Source: Opitutales bacterium (lineage in GTDB: Bacteria; Verrucomicrobiota; Verrucomicrobiae; Opitutales; CAG-312). Taken from it: a stretch of DNA of 16,775 nucleotides. The stretch spans positions 1 to 16,775 of the forward strand of contig JAGAOA010000170.1 in NCBI GenBank assembly GCA_017623955.1. Direction: 5' to 3'. This document shows positions 7,768 to 15,308 of this stretch, one piece after another. A model generated the notes under the pieces. It ran no database searches, was not told where the DNA came from, and was given only the letters and a program-made list of their open reading frames with translations. A program made the translations under genes and the position numbers. Each line of letters starts with the position of its first letter. Position 1 is the stretch's first letter.

Positions 7768-8649
7768 ATGGTAAGAATTTCTTTAAATATAAAAAGTACA
7801 ATAGTTGAGCCATTGGAATCGTGGTGTTGCGAAATGGATTGCCCAAATTGGGGAATTGAAAAAATTGATGACAAACATGCAACGGTTTTGTTCGGATATT
7901 TTGAAACTCGTAGAGAAGCTCTCGATAACTTCACGCAACTTCGTACAGTATTCCCAGAACTCCCAACAGCTCATGTTATAGAAGACATAAATGATTGCGA
8001 TTGGCAGAACGAATATAAAAAGTTTTTGACTGCATGGAATTATCGCGATTTAAATTGGGTTCCACTTTGGATGCGTGGAGATTTTAAAGAACCAGAAAAT
8101 CAAAAGGTTTTTTATTTTGATGCAGGTCTGGCTTTTGGTACGGGAGATCATCCAACAACTCGCCTATGTGCTATGAGTATGCTTGATTATATAGATGATT
8201 GCGGTGGCGATGTTTCCGACAAATTTATAATTGATGCAGGTTGTGGTTCTGGTATTTTGGCACTAACTGCTAAAATGTATGGTTTTGGCAAGGTCTTTGG
8301 TTTTGATAGAGACGAAGAAGCTGTGCGTGTAAGTATCGAAAATGCCGCACTAAATAATATTGCTATGCAAAATATGAGTTTTGAACATGCTGGTATTGAG
8401 CGTGCTCTTGAGGGAAAAAAGGCTGATATTGTTTTAGCAAATATAATTTCCGATGTTCTCTGTATTTATGCCGACAATCTTATCGATTCTGTAAAAGCTG
8501 GTGGAACGCTTGTTTTGAGCGGTATTTTAGCCACAGAAAACGAAAAAGTAAAAGAGTATTTCTTATCGCGTTTAGACGGTCGTCAACAATCATGCGAAGG
8601 AATGCCAATGGGCGAGTGGTCGCGTTTGGTAATTAAAATGAAGGAATAA
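7768..8649 (+). CDS. prmA: Ribosomal protein L11 methyltransferase
   Basis: A 293-aa S-adenosylmethionine-dependent methyltransferase that trimethylates ribosomal protein L11. The diagnostic PrmA motif FGTGDHPTT is at about residues 123-131, followed by the SAM-binding DAGCGSG (156-162), the acidic loop FGFDRDEEAV and the catalytic-site motif VLANI (about 222-226), here LANIISDVL. The N-terminal hundred residues match the separate substrate-recognition domain in length. The start at 7768 is six bases after trxB, and the stop abuts the next ATG with no gap, so translation is probably coupled. Confidence 0.93.
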   Translation: MVRISLNIKSTIVEPLESWCCEMDCPNWGIEKIDDKHATVLFGYFETRREALDNFTQLRTVFPELPTAHVIEDINDCDWQNEYKKFLTAWNYRDLNWVPLWMRGDFKEPENQKVFYFDAGLAFGTGDHPTTRLCAMSMLDYIDDCGGDVSDKFIIDAGCGSGILALTAKMYGFGKVFGFDRDEEAVRVSIENAALNNIAMQNMSFEHAGIERALEGKKADIVLANIISDVLCIYADNLIDSVKAGGTLVLSGILATENEKVKEYFLSRLDGRQQSCEGMPMGEWSRLVIKMKE

Positions 8650-9612
8650 ATGTTGAAGATTTCAGACTTAAAAAATTTCAAAGAAGACGATGGTAAAATT
8701 TCATTTGAACTCATCGCGGTTCTTAAGGCTTTAAGTATACGATTAGCGAAAAACGGAAGTGAATTTTTGATGATTGAATTTGGTGACAATTCATCATCAT
8801 TTTCAACGATGTGTTTCGATAATTCTCCAGTATTCGATATACTTAAAGATTCAGAAATTGGCGATGTTTTTGAGGTGCGTGGAACTACCGATTTTTATCA
8901 AGGTCGGTTAAGTCCAAAATTAGATTCCGTTCGTAAGTTGGAAGATGTTGAGGTTGCTGAAGTTTACGCAGCTATTGCTCCGGTTTCTCCTCATGATCCA
9001 GAAAAAATGCGTCAAGAATTAGAAACTATTATAGCATCTATCGAAGATTTAACACTGCGTGAAACAGTAAATTTTGCATTAGAAAGTACCGCAGGAAAAT
9101 TTTTTACCTCAACCGCGGCGGTAAAAATGCATCATGCATATATGTTTGGTTTGCTTGAACATTCTTTGCGTTGTGCTAGAATGGTGGCAACGTTGGCACC
9201 ATTATATCCAGAAGTAGATAGAGATTTGGCTTTGGCGGGTGCAGTCTTGCACGATATTGGGAAAGTCTTAGAATATTCGCAAAATCTTGCTCCCGATAGA
9301 ACTAGAATTGGTATTTTGCAAGGTCATGTTGTTCTAGGATATAGAATTATTCGTCGTGCAGGTATAAAATGTGGTTTGAATTCCGATTTGCTTGAACGTT
9401 TAGAACACATAATTTTAAGTCATCAAGGCGAGCCAGAGTGGGGCGCAGCCGTCAGAGCCGCAACTCCAGAAGCCATATTTGTATCGAATGTAGATAACTT
9501 TGATGCAAAAATGGGCGCATTAGAAGCTGCAATGGCAGAATCTAGCAATGAATTTGTTGATGTTCCTGCTTTGCGTGTAAAAGTGTTGAATACTAAAATA
9601 GAACACGAATAA
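8650..9612 (+). CDS. YhaM-like 3'-5' exoribonuclease (OB-fold plus HD domain)
   Basis: A 320-aa protein with the architecture of the YhaM/Cbf1 exoribonucleases. There is a nucleic-acid-binding OB-fold at about residues 18-100 (FEVRGTTDFYQGRLSPKLD is typical), then an HD-type phosphohydrolase domain with His162 and His171 (HHAYMFGLLEH), the His201-Asp202 pair (VLHDIGK), His226 (LQGHVVLG), His253 and His258 (LEHIILSHQG) and Asp282 (SNVDNFDAK). These are the expected metal ligands. The family degrades RNA, and sometimes single-stranded DNA, from the 3' end. The gene starts directly after the prmA stop, and its own stop overlaps the rdgB start (TAATG), which points to tight co-expression. The biochemical role is from family knowledge. 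Confidence 0.88.
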   Translation: MLKISDLKNFKEDDGKISFELIAVLKALSIRLAKNGSEFLMIEFGDNSSSFSTMCFDNSPVFDILKDSEIGDVFEVRGTTDFYQGRLSPKLDSVRKLEDVEVAEVYAAIAPVSPHDPEKMRQELETIIASIEDLTLRETVNFALESTAGKFFTSTAAVKMHHAYMFGLLEHSLRCARMVATLAPLYPEVDRDLALAGAVLHDIGKVLEYSQNLAPDRTRIGILQGHVVLGYRIIRRAGIKCGLNSDLLERLEHIILSHQGEPEWGAAVRAATPEAIFVSNVDNFDAKMGALEAAMAESSNEFVDVPALRVKVLNTKIEHE

Positions 9613-10226
9613 TGAGAATTTATATAGCGACATCAAATAAACATAAAGTTCTGGAATTTTCGCAAATGTTTGAGAATGCTGGAATTGATTGCGATGTTCT
9701 GGGGAGCGATTGTGTAGATGGTTTTGCTTCGCCTCTTGAAGATGGTAAAACATTTGCCGAAAACTCATTTATAAAAGCAAGAGCATTGAAAAAACTAGTG
9801 CAAGATGCTTATGTTATGGCTGATGATAGCGGAATAGTTGTCGATGCTTTAAATGGAGCACCTGGGATTTATTCCGCACGCTATGCAGGAGTTGATGGGG
9901 CTAATGCAGACTTATGTAATAACGATAAGCTCTTAAAAGAATTAGAAAATGTTCCCAATGATAGACGTTCGGCACGCTTTGTATGTGCCATAGCTTTGAT
10001 ATCTCCAGATTCTGAAGAATATCTATTTGAGGGAAAAATAGAGGGGTTTATCAATCATGGAGCAGTTGGTTGTGGTGGTTTTGGTTATGATCCATTGTTT
10101 TACGTCCCACAACTCGATAAAACAACCGCTGAATTGACCGCAGAAGAAAAGAATAATATAAGCCATCGTGGTATGGCATTCAAAAAAATGGTAGAATTTT
10201 TAAAAAAACAAAAGGAAATATTATGA
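9612..10226 (+). CDS. rdgB: XTP/dITP diphosphatase (RdgB/HAM1)
   Basis: A 204-aa house-cleaning nucleotide pyrophosphatase that hydrolyses dITP, ITP and XTP to monophosphates and so keeps deaminated purines out of DNA and RNA. Motifs in order are the N-terminal IATSNKHKVLE (about residues 5-15), MADDSGIVVDALNGAPGIYS (69-88) with its catalytic Asp-Asp, GGFGYDPLFYVP, and SHRGMA (184-189), which contacts the base. Length is standard. Its ATG overlaps the stop of the upstream nuclease gene, and its TGA overlaps the next gene's start (ATGA). It is grouped with two nuclease genes in this operon. Confidence 0.96.
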   Translation: MRIYIATSNKHKVLEFSQMFENAGIDCDVLGSDCVDGFASPLEDGKTFAENSFIKARALKKLVQDAYVMADDSGIVVDALNGAPGIYSARYAGVDGANADLCNNDKLLKELENVPNDRRSARFVCAIALISPDSEEYLFEGKIEGFINHGAVGCGGFGYDPLFYVPQLDKTTAELTAEEKNNISHRGMAFKKMVEFLKKQKEIL

Positions 10227-11350
10227 AAAAATATGTATCAATTATAATAGCCACAGTAATAGCGTGTACTGCATTTGGGCAGTCGATAAAAGAGTCAAAC
10301 TTTGGTAAGACTAAAAATGGCGAATCAACAAAGCTTTTTACATTGAAAAATGATAATGATGTTGTTGTTAAGATAACAAATTATGGGGCAATTATTACCG
10401 AACTTCATCTTCCTGATCGCAATGGTAAATTTGTCGATGTTGTTTTGGGTTTTGATAATATTGCAGACTATGAAACTCTAAGCGATTATTTTGGTGCAGT
10501 TGTCGGACGCTATGGAAATAGAATTGCCAACGCAAAATTTAAGTTGTTTGGTAAAGAATATACTTTAGAACAAAATAATAATGGCAACTCTTTGCATGGT
10601 GGCTTTGTTGGTTTTGATAAGAAAGTTTGGAAAGTTGTCGAAGCCTCATCAAATGAAAATTCTGCCATACTCAAGTTAGAATTATTTTCTGCTGATGGCG
10701 AAAATGGTTTTCCTGGAAATTTGAAAGTAGTCGTAACTTATACGCTCGATAATAAAAATCAACTTACAGTAAATTACAAGGCTACAACCGATAAACCAAC
10801 GGTTTGTAATTTAACCCAACATTCGTATTTCAATCTTTTCGGTGCTGGAAATGGATCTATTTTAAATCACGAAGTAACAATCAATGCCGATAAGTTTACC
10901 CCAGTAGATAAATATTTAATTCCAACAGGAGATTTAGATGAAGTAGAAGGTACTCCATTTGATTTTCGTCGTCCTAAGACGGTAGGTTCGCGTATAGAAG
11001 AAGATAATTGTCAATTAAAGTATGGCGGTGGGTACGATCATAATTGGGTTCTCAATAAAGGTGGAAATCTTTCTGCTATGACCTTTGCAGTTCGTGTTTA
11101 TGAGCCAATTAGTGGTAGACAAATGGATATTTTCACAACAGAACCTGGTGTACAGTTCTATTGTGGTAATTTCTTGAAAGGTCAAAAAGGTAAGGCTGGT
11201 AAGGAGTATAGATATCGCTATGGTATGTGTTTTGAAACTCAACACTTCCCCGATTCTCCAAATCAAGACGCTGAAGATTTCCCAACAACAACTTTAATTC
11301 CTGGTCAAACATACGATACCACAACTATCTTCAAATTTTCTGTTCAGTAA
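10223..11350 (+). CDS. galM: Aldose 1-epimerase, exported
   Basis: A mutarotase of 375 aa that interconverts alpha and beta anomers of aldoses. The catalytic residues align with the known enzymes: His125 in NSLHGG, His200 in NLTQHSYFNL and Glu338 in CFETQHFPDSPN; the TEPGVQFYCGN block is also present. An N-terminal export signal (MKKYVSIIIATVIACTAFG) makes this a periplasmic or lipid-anchored form. Cleavage could be after AFG, or VIAC could act as a lipobox with Cys15. Exported GalM proteins are known in bacteria that use glycans. It overlaps rdgB by four bases (ATGA), so although its role is metabolic it is translated in step with housekeeping genes. The family call is firm; location is predicted. 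Confidence 0.93.
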   Translation: MKKYVSIIIATVIACTAFGQSIKESNFGKTKNGESTKLFTLKNDNDVVVKITNYGAIITELHLPDRNGKFVDVVLGFDNIADYETLSDYFGAVVGRYGNRIANAKFKLFGKEYTLEQNNNGNSLHGGFVGFDKKVWKVVEASSNENSAILKLELFSADGENGFPGNLKVVVTYTLDNKNQLTVNYKATTDKPTVCNLTQHSYFNLFGAGNGSILNHEVTINADKFTPVDKYLIPTGDLDEVEGTPFDFRRPKTVGSRIEEDNCQLKYGGGYDHNWVLNKGGNLSAMTFAVRVYEPISGRQMDIFTTEPGVQFYCGNFLKGQKGKAGKEYRYRYGMCFETQHFPDSPNQDAEDFPTTTLIPGQTYDTTTIFKFSVQ

Positions 11351-11359
11351 TAATTTTAA

Positions 11360-11373
11360 AGGAGATACTTATA
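11360..11373 (+). promoter_or_regulatory. Shine-Dalgarno site placing an ATA start codon
   Basis: AGGAGA (11360-11365), inside a longer AAAGGAGA, is the strongest ribosome-binding site in the window. With the AGGAG core at 11360-11364 it lies six bases before ATA at 11371. There is no ATG, GTG or TTG near this distance in the exonuclease frame. The site argues that translation starts at the ATA. Confidence 0.65.
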
Positions 11374-12282
11374 AATTATACCGCTCTAGATTTTGAAACA
11401 GCTAATTCCGATAGAACTTCTATTTGTTCTGTCGGAATTGTTCGTGTTGAGAATGGACACATTGTCGAGAAAATTCATCAGTTGATAAATCCGTTAGCTC
11501 CTTTTCAATATTGGAATACTAGAGTTCATGGTATAACACAATACGATGTACGTAATGCTCCTACACTCCCAGAATATTGGGATAACATTAGCGACAAATT
11601 TTCCGATATCGTCGTTGCTCATAATGCGGCGTTTGATATATCTTGCTTGAGAAGTGTAATTGAGCATTACGGTTTGAAAAAACCAGATTTTGACTATTAC
11701 TGTACCTTGTGTATAAGTAAGAAAAATCTTTCCATAGATAGCCATAAACTTGATTCTGTCGCTAGGTATTTTCAACTTCCAGCTTTTAATCATCACAATG
11801 CGCTAGACGATGCTGTAATCTGTGCAAGGATTTTTCATCGTCTTAGTAACAAGTTTGATATTTCTTCTTTTAAAAAGAGTTTTGATGCCCCAATTAAGCC
11901 TAGAAAAGTATCAAAAATTGTTCCAATAGCAAAACGCACAGTGCAAAACAAGCAACGAGATGTCGCTAAAATAGTTGGACTTAGAGGAGAACGCGTTGTA
12001 TCTGCCGATAATTTTTTTGATTATTCGCAAATAGATTTTAGAAAATCATTTAGAGTCGTTGGCAATTTTTCTGATATGACAATCGGACAGGTTGAAAGCT
12101 TGATTCTTCGTCAGGGTGGGTCAATTGTTGAAAGTATTTCTTCGTATCCAGACTATGTTGTTGTTGGGGCAAAGCAGAGTGTTTATACTCCGTATGGAGA
12201 GTTTGACGAAGATGTTTATGTAGCTAAAAAAGCGGGAATTCCTGTGATTTCTGAACGGCATTTTTTATCACAAATTTACTGA
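11371..12282 (+). CDS. DEDDh 3'-5' exonuclease (DnaQ-like) with C-terminal BRCT domain, probable ATA start
   Basis: A 303-aa protein if read from ATA at 11371. The N-terminal domain is a DnaQ-type exonuclease: Exo I is ALDFETAN (Asp7, Glu9), Exo II is VVAHNAAFD (Asp89), and Exo III is HNALDDA (His142, Asp147). After a lysine/arginine-rich linker, about residues 225-303 form a BRCT domain (FRVVGNFSDM, RQGGSIVESI, DYVVVG, ISERHFL). Such exonuclease-BRCT fusions are found in several bacterial groups and are presumed to act in DNA repair or proofreading. The first conventional start in frame, TTG at 11482 (codon 38), would delete Exo I and inactivate the enzyme. The ATA sits at ideal distance from a strong Shine-Dalgarno site and yields the family-typical MNYTALDFETAN beginning. 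The gene lies 20 bases after galM and ends the operon. Function is from family knowledge. Confidence 0.85.
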   Translation: MNYTALDFETANSDRTSICSVGIVRVENGHIVEKIHQLINPLAPFQYWNTRVHGITQYDVRNAPTLPEYWDNISDKFSDIVVAHNAAFDISCLRSVIEHYGLKKPDFDYYCTLCISKKNLSIDSHKLDSVARYFQLPAFNHHNALDDAVICARIFHRLSNKFDISSFKKSFDAPIKPRKVSKIVPIAKRTVQNKQRDVAKIVGLRGERVVSADNFFDYSQIDFRKSFRVVGNFSDMTIGQVESLILRQGGSIVESISSYPDYVVVGAKQSVYTPYGEFDEDVYVAKKAGIPVISERHFLSQIY

Positions 12283-12304
12283 TAAATACGGCTAATTTTA
12301 GTTA

Positions 12305-12342
12305 AAAAAGGCATAAAAATGTTGTTTTTTTATGTCTTTTTA
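12305..12342 (+). terminator. A/T-rich terminator of the trxB-to-exonuclease operon
   Basis: AAAAAGGCATAAAAA (12305-12319) pairs with TTTTTATGTCTTTTT (12327-12341) over 15 positions including one G-U, with a 7-base loop and T residues within and after the right arm. It lies 22 bases after the exonuclease stop. Confidence 0.65.
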
Positions 12343-12374
12343 TTGCAAAAATTGCAAAAAAATGAAAAAAGTGC

Positions 12375-12405
12375 TTGCTTTTGTACAAAAAATATGGTCT
12401 ATATG
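12375..12405 (+). promoter_or_regulatory. Putative promoter of the initiator tRNA gene
   Basis: TTGCTT (12375-12380) is followed after 17 bases by TCTATA (12398-12403), or after 19 bases by TATATG (12400-12405). Either would start transcription about 8 bases before the mature tRNA 5' end. The boxes are imperfect, but the position after a terminator and directly before the tRNA supports the call. Confidence 0.45.
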
Positions 12406-12417
12406 TACAGATAATGT

Positions 12418-12494
<77 letters not shown>

Positions 12495-12502
12495 ATTTTT
12501 AG

Positions 12503-12533
12503 AAGAAGCCGTTTCATTGAAACGGCTTCTTTG
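12503..12533 (+). terminator. Terminator after initiator tRNA
   Basis: A perfect 13-bp stem, AAGAAGCCGTTTC (12503-12515) with GAAACGGCTTCTT (12519-12531), closes an ATT loop eight bases past the tRNA. The T tract is short and broken by G, but the stem is strong. Confidence 0.8.
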
Positions 12534-12557
12534 TTGTCCAAAAAAATGAAAAAACAT

Positions 12558-12586
12558 TTTACAAATTTATTAGGTTTCCATAAAAT
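12558..12586 (+). promoter_or_regulatory. Promoter of the lipoprotein operon
   Basis: TTTACA (12558-12563), a 17-base spacer and TAAAAT (12581-12586) match sigma-70 boxes at five of six positions each. The expected start point near 12593 leaves a leader of only about 8 bases before the GTG at 12601, so the messenger is nearly leaderless. Confidence 0.6.
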
Positions 12587-12600
12587 AGCATTTATAAAAG

Positions 12601-14028
12601 GTGAGAATTGTTTTTTTAGTTTTAATATCTTTAATTGTTGCGGGGTGTGCTACTTATACATCGCAGACTGCAAGCTTGCGTGCATCTTGGAAAGCTGGAG
12701 ATGTTTCGGTTGCAGAAGTAAAAGTCAAAAAGGCTACAAATGATAGCAACGATAGCGATATGCTTATTTGGCTTTTGGAGGAAGGTGCCATCGCTAGAGC
12801 CAATGCAGATTTTATAAGTAGTAAAAAATCATTCAAAAAAGCTTTTGAAAAAATTTGCTATTACGAAAATCAACCCAAAGTAAGATTGACTGAAGAGGCT
12901 ACATCCTTTTTTACAAATCAATCGTACACTGATTACAAAGGATATAATTACGATAAAATAATGCTTTGTATCTATCAGGCTCTCAATTACATTGAAACAA
13001 AGTGCTTCGATGAGGCTGCTGTTGAACTAAAACGATTGCAAAATTTTCAGGATAGTGCTAAACATTATAATTTAGAGCGAATTCAAGAAAAGTCTGATGC
13101 TTTAAAATCTGCACAGGCAAAGAGTTCTGTAAATTCTGTAAATGCACTACAAAGTATATCGGCGGTAGAGGCGCAATTAAAGATTATTTACGGCAACGCT
13201 TATAAAACCGATGTTAGTCGTCAGTCGGAGGCGTTATATGTAAATCCATTTGGATATTGGTTAGGGGGGTTATTTTTTGCAAATTATGCACAAACTAGAG
13301 CTGATATTGAATTGTCTGCTTCAATGTTTAGAAATTGCTCGGAAATATTGGGAAATAAATCATCGGCAATAATTGAAGACATAACGGCTATTGAAGCTAT
13401 GGCGAATGGTAAATCGCAATCAATGGGGAATATTACATACATAATTTGGGAAACTGGTGTAGCTCCGATTAAAAAGCAAGTTCGTTTAGATTTGCCAATA
13501 TTTGTTGTGGCTAGAAATGCTCCACATATTGCTGTAAATTTTCCTTATTTACAAAAACAAAGTTCTTTCAGATCTCGTTTGAATGTTGTTGCAGGGAACA
13601 AAAACATTAACTTTGATACGATTGCAGATTTAGATGCTATTATTCAGGAAGAGTTTGATATTGAATTACCTTATGTAATTACTCGCTCAATTCTAAGTGC
13701 TGCTGCCAAGTCGACTGGCGAATATTTTGCCGCACGTGCGGCAGGAGATTATGGAATTTTAGTTCATGCTGCGATGGGATTGTATCAATCACTTATGAAT
13801 GATGCTGATTTACGCATCTGGACTACACTGCCAAAACAGATAAAAATTGCTAGATTCGCAACACCTCTTAATTGTAAAATTAACATAGAAGGCAAAATTG
13901 TAGATGTTGACAAGCAAGGCGTAAATGTTATCTATGTAAAAACAATGGGGGGAACTGGTAATATTATAATTCGCAAGTTTGATTTTAAGAAGAAGAAAAC
14001 CGATATATCTAAAATAAAACAAAATTAA
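12601..14028 (+). CDS. COG3014-family lipoprotein, first gene of LpoB cluster
   Basis: A 475-aa lipoprotein; the signal MRIVFLVLISLIVAGC has a clear lipobox with Cys16. The GTG at 12601 is the only usable start, since an in-frame TAA lies just upstream at 12595. The body begins with helical, TPR-like segments (for example DMLIWLLEEGAIARANADF, then DKIMLCIYQALNYIE) and continues into a region with conserved-looking YVNPFGYWLGGLFFA and VYVKTMGGTGNIIIRKFDF-like blocks. I identify it as COG3014 mainly by this pattern and by its neighbours: YcfL and LpoB homologues follow, an arrangement known in some Gammaproteobacteria. The molecular role is unknown; a part in envelope or peptidoglycan synthesis is inferred from context. 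Two G6 runs lie in the coding sequence (13264-13269 and 13947-13952), but the frame is intact. Confidence 0.8.
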   Translation: MRIVFLVLISLIVAGCATYTSQTASLRASWKAGDVSVAEVKVKKATNDSNDSDMLIWLLEEGAIARANADFISSKKSFKKAFEKICYYENQPKVRLTEEATSFFTNQSYTDYKGYNYDKIMLCIYQALNYIETKCFDEAAVELKRLQNFQDSAKHYNLERIQEKSDALKSAQAKSSVNSVNALQSISAVEAQLKIIYGNAYKTDVSRQSEALYVNPFGYWLGGLFFANYAQTRADIELSASMFRNCSEILGNKSSAIIEDITAIEAMANGKSQSMGNITYIIWETGVAPIKKQVRLDLPIFVVARNAPHIAVNFPYLQKQSSFRSRLNVVAGNKNINFDTIADLDAIIQEEFDIELPYVITRSILSAAAKSTGEYFAARAAGDYGILVHAAMGLYQSLMNDADLRIWTTLPKQIKIARFATPLNCKINIEGKIVDVDKQGVNVIYVKTMGGTGNIIIRKFDFKKKKTDISKIKQN

Positions 14029-14032
14029 TATT

Positions 14033-14455
14033 ATGAATATTTTTACAACATATATCTTAGTTTGCTTAACAATACTAGTGTGTTCATGTTCTTCGACTGT
14101 GAACACATACAAACCTGCCGAAGAGTTCGCAAAACCTCAATACATAGAGGATAAACGCATTATAACCGATTCATCTCTAAAGGATTATGCCAAAGTTGTT
14201 GCTATTAATCAGGCATACGTTGAAGGTCTCTTGAAAATTCAAGTCCGTCTTGCGAATGTATCATCTGACGTTCGTTCTGTAAATTACCAGTTTTCATGGA
14301 TAGATGCAAACGGAATGCAGATTGGAACGTCGACATCAAAGTGGGAAACTGTCGTATTAGAAGGTGGAGAACATAAATTTATTTCGGCAGTAGCTCCGTC
14401 TGTTTCTGCGGTAGATTTTACATTGAAATTTCTTGCAGATGTTCGCGAATATTAA
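14033..14455 (+). CDS. YcfL-family (DUF1425) lipoprotein
   Basis: A 140-aa protein with a lipoprotein signal ending VCSC (Cys19). The mature part matches the YcfL/DUF1425 family: VEGLLKIQVRLANVSSDVRS, then YQFSWIDANGMQIGTSTSKW, and APSVSAVDFTLKF near the end. This is a small beta-sandwich-type family of unknown biochemical role. In E. coli ycfL lies directly before lpoB, and here also the LpoB-like gene follows, after 18 bases. It starts four bases after the COG3014-family gene, so the three are almost certainly one transcript. The domain call rests on the conserved W-DANGM and AP-DF segments, and I am fairly sure of it. Confidence 0.85.
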   Translation: MNIFTTYILVCLTILVCSCSSTVNTYKPAEEFAKPQYIEDKRIITDSSLKDYAKVVAINQAYVEGLLKIQVRLANVSSDVRSVNYQFSWIDANGMQIGTSTSKWETVVLEGGEHKFISAVAPSVSAVDFTLKFLADVREY

Positions 14456-14473
14456 TTCTAAAGAAGATAATAT

Positions 14474-15046
14474 ATGAAAAGTAAAAAGATTATTAGTTTT
14501 TTATGTGCATTGGGGATAATCGTTATTTCTGGATGCGCAGGAGATGAAAATGCTAGATATGTTGAATCGGGTGGCGCTCGCACTATCATATCTACAAATA
14601 AAATAAATATTGCTGATTGGAACACTGCTGCGATTACTTTAGTTAATGAAATGCTTTCATCGGGGGCTTTTGAAAGAATTCCGGAGCAGAAGCCAATTAG
14701 GTTGGTTGTAAGCAGAATTGTCAATAGAACATCTGAAAATATTGATACCGATATGCTTACGAAAAAGATAGAAATTACGCTTACAAATTCTGGAAAAGCC
14801 TTGATTGTTAGTTCTGACCCGACTACCTACAATATGGCTCAAAATCAAGCCAAAGTATTGGGGAAAAGTGTGCCTAGCCCCAAGATAACTTTAACTGGTA
14901 AAATTTTGGAAGACAGAGAACGCAATTCAAGCCTAAATGAAGTGACTTATACTTTTCAATTAGAGCTGAATTATGCTGGTGCGGCTGTATGGATTGGTGA
15001 AAAGCAAATAACAAAACAGCAGGGGCGTTCCTCGTTTGGTTGGTAA
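14474..15046 (+). CDS. lpoB: LpoB-like penicillin-binding-protein activator lipoprotein
   Basis: A 190-aa outer-membrane-type lipoprotein: MKSKKIISFLCALGIIVISG then Cys21. After a short linker (about 22-45), in place of the long disordered linker of E. coli LpoB, comes the LpoB fold: MLSSGAFERIPEQKPIRLVV, then RIVNRTSENIDTDMLTKKIE and LTNSGKALIV, which are family hallmarks. In E. coli LpoB reaches through peptidoglycan to stimulate the synthase PBP1b. Whether this homologue does so here is inference; no penicillin-binding protein is in the window. It is the last gene of the lipoprotein trio, and a hairpin terminator follows about 60 bases downstream. Confidence 0.87.
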   Translation: MKSKKIISFLCALGIIVISGCAGDENARYVESGGARTIISTNKINIADWNTAAITLVNEMLSSGAFERIPEQKPIRLVVSRIVNRTSENIDTDMLTKKIEITLTNSGKALIVSSDPTTYNMAQNQAKVLGKSVPSPKITLTGKILEDRERNSSLNEVTYTFQLELNYAGAAVWIGEKQITKQQGRSSFGW

Positions 15047-15068
15047 CCATAAAAAACGGGTGTGGACG

Positions 15069-15161
15069 TACCACTGTTGCGAAAAATAAATGTTTTCTAA
15101 ATACCTTAAAGGCGTTTCAGTAGAAACGCCTTTTTTGTATATAGATTTCGCCACAGTGGTG
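15069..15161. repeat. Inverted repeat surrounding the lpoB terminator
   Basis: CCACTGTTGCGAAA (15071-15084) is the reverse complement, at 13 of 14 positions, of TTTCGCCACAGTGG (15146-15159). The match extends two bases outward on each side if one wobble is allowed. The terminator hairpin sits between the arms. It may be part of an interspersed element, since a second repeat arm begins 11 bases further on. Confidence 0.7.
15108..15136 (+). terminator. Terminator of the lipoprotein operon
   Basis: AAAGGCGTTTC (15108-15118) and GAAACGCCTTT (15123-15133) form an 11-bp stem around an AGTA loop, with a T run 15131-15136. It is 61 bases past the lpoB stop. Confidence 0.9.
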
Positions 15162-15171
15162 CTCGGTTCAT

Positions 15172-15210
15172 AAAACGCGAAAGTATCGGGACAATCTCGC
15201 ACGTTTTACT
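15172..15210. repeat. Left arm of inverted repeat bracketing the PEP-CTERM gene
   Basis: It has two blocks, AAAACGCG (15172-15179) and TCTCGCACGTTTTACT (15195-15210), separated by 15 bases. Both occur as exact reverse complements, in the mirrored order, at 16674-16698. Within the arm, AAAACGCGA can also fold on TCGCACGTTTT with a two-base bulge. Confidence 0.8.
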
Positions 15211-15308
15211 TCTTACAACCCAAGTTTGTTCTAAGCCGATTTTTTCCAATTATCTTTTGTAATTAGATTGTTTCGTGTTGCGTCTATAAATTTTTTTTAA
15301 AAAAAGAC

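Noticed and set aside
12341..12362. Short direct repeat of TTGCAAAAA before the tRNA promoter
   Set aside because: Two A-rich copies of nine bases in an A/T-rich gap are too weak to call an operator or repeat.
13264..13952. Two G6 runs in the COG3014-family gene as possible frameshift switches
   Set aside because: Six G is too short for frequent slippage, and the frame is intact through both (LGGLFF and MGGTGN).
14960..15202. Minus-strand open frame of 80 codons across the lpoB end and the intergenic repeats
   Set aside because: It overlaps the 3' end of lpoB, crosses a terminator hairpin and both repeat arms, and has no recognisable domain. It is probably an artefact of the repeats.
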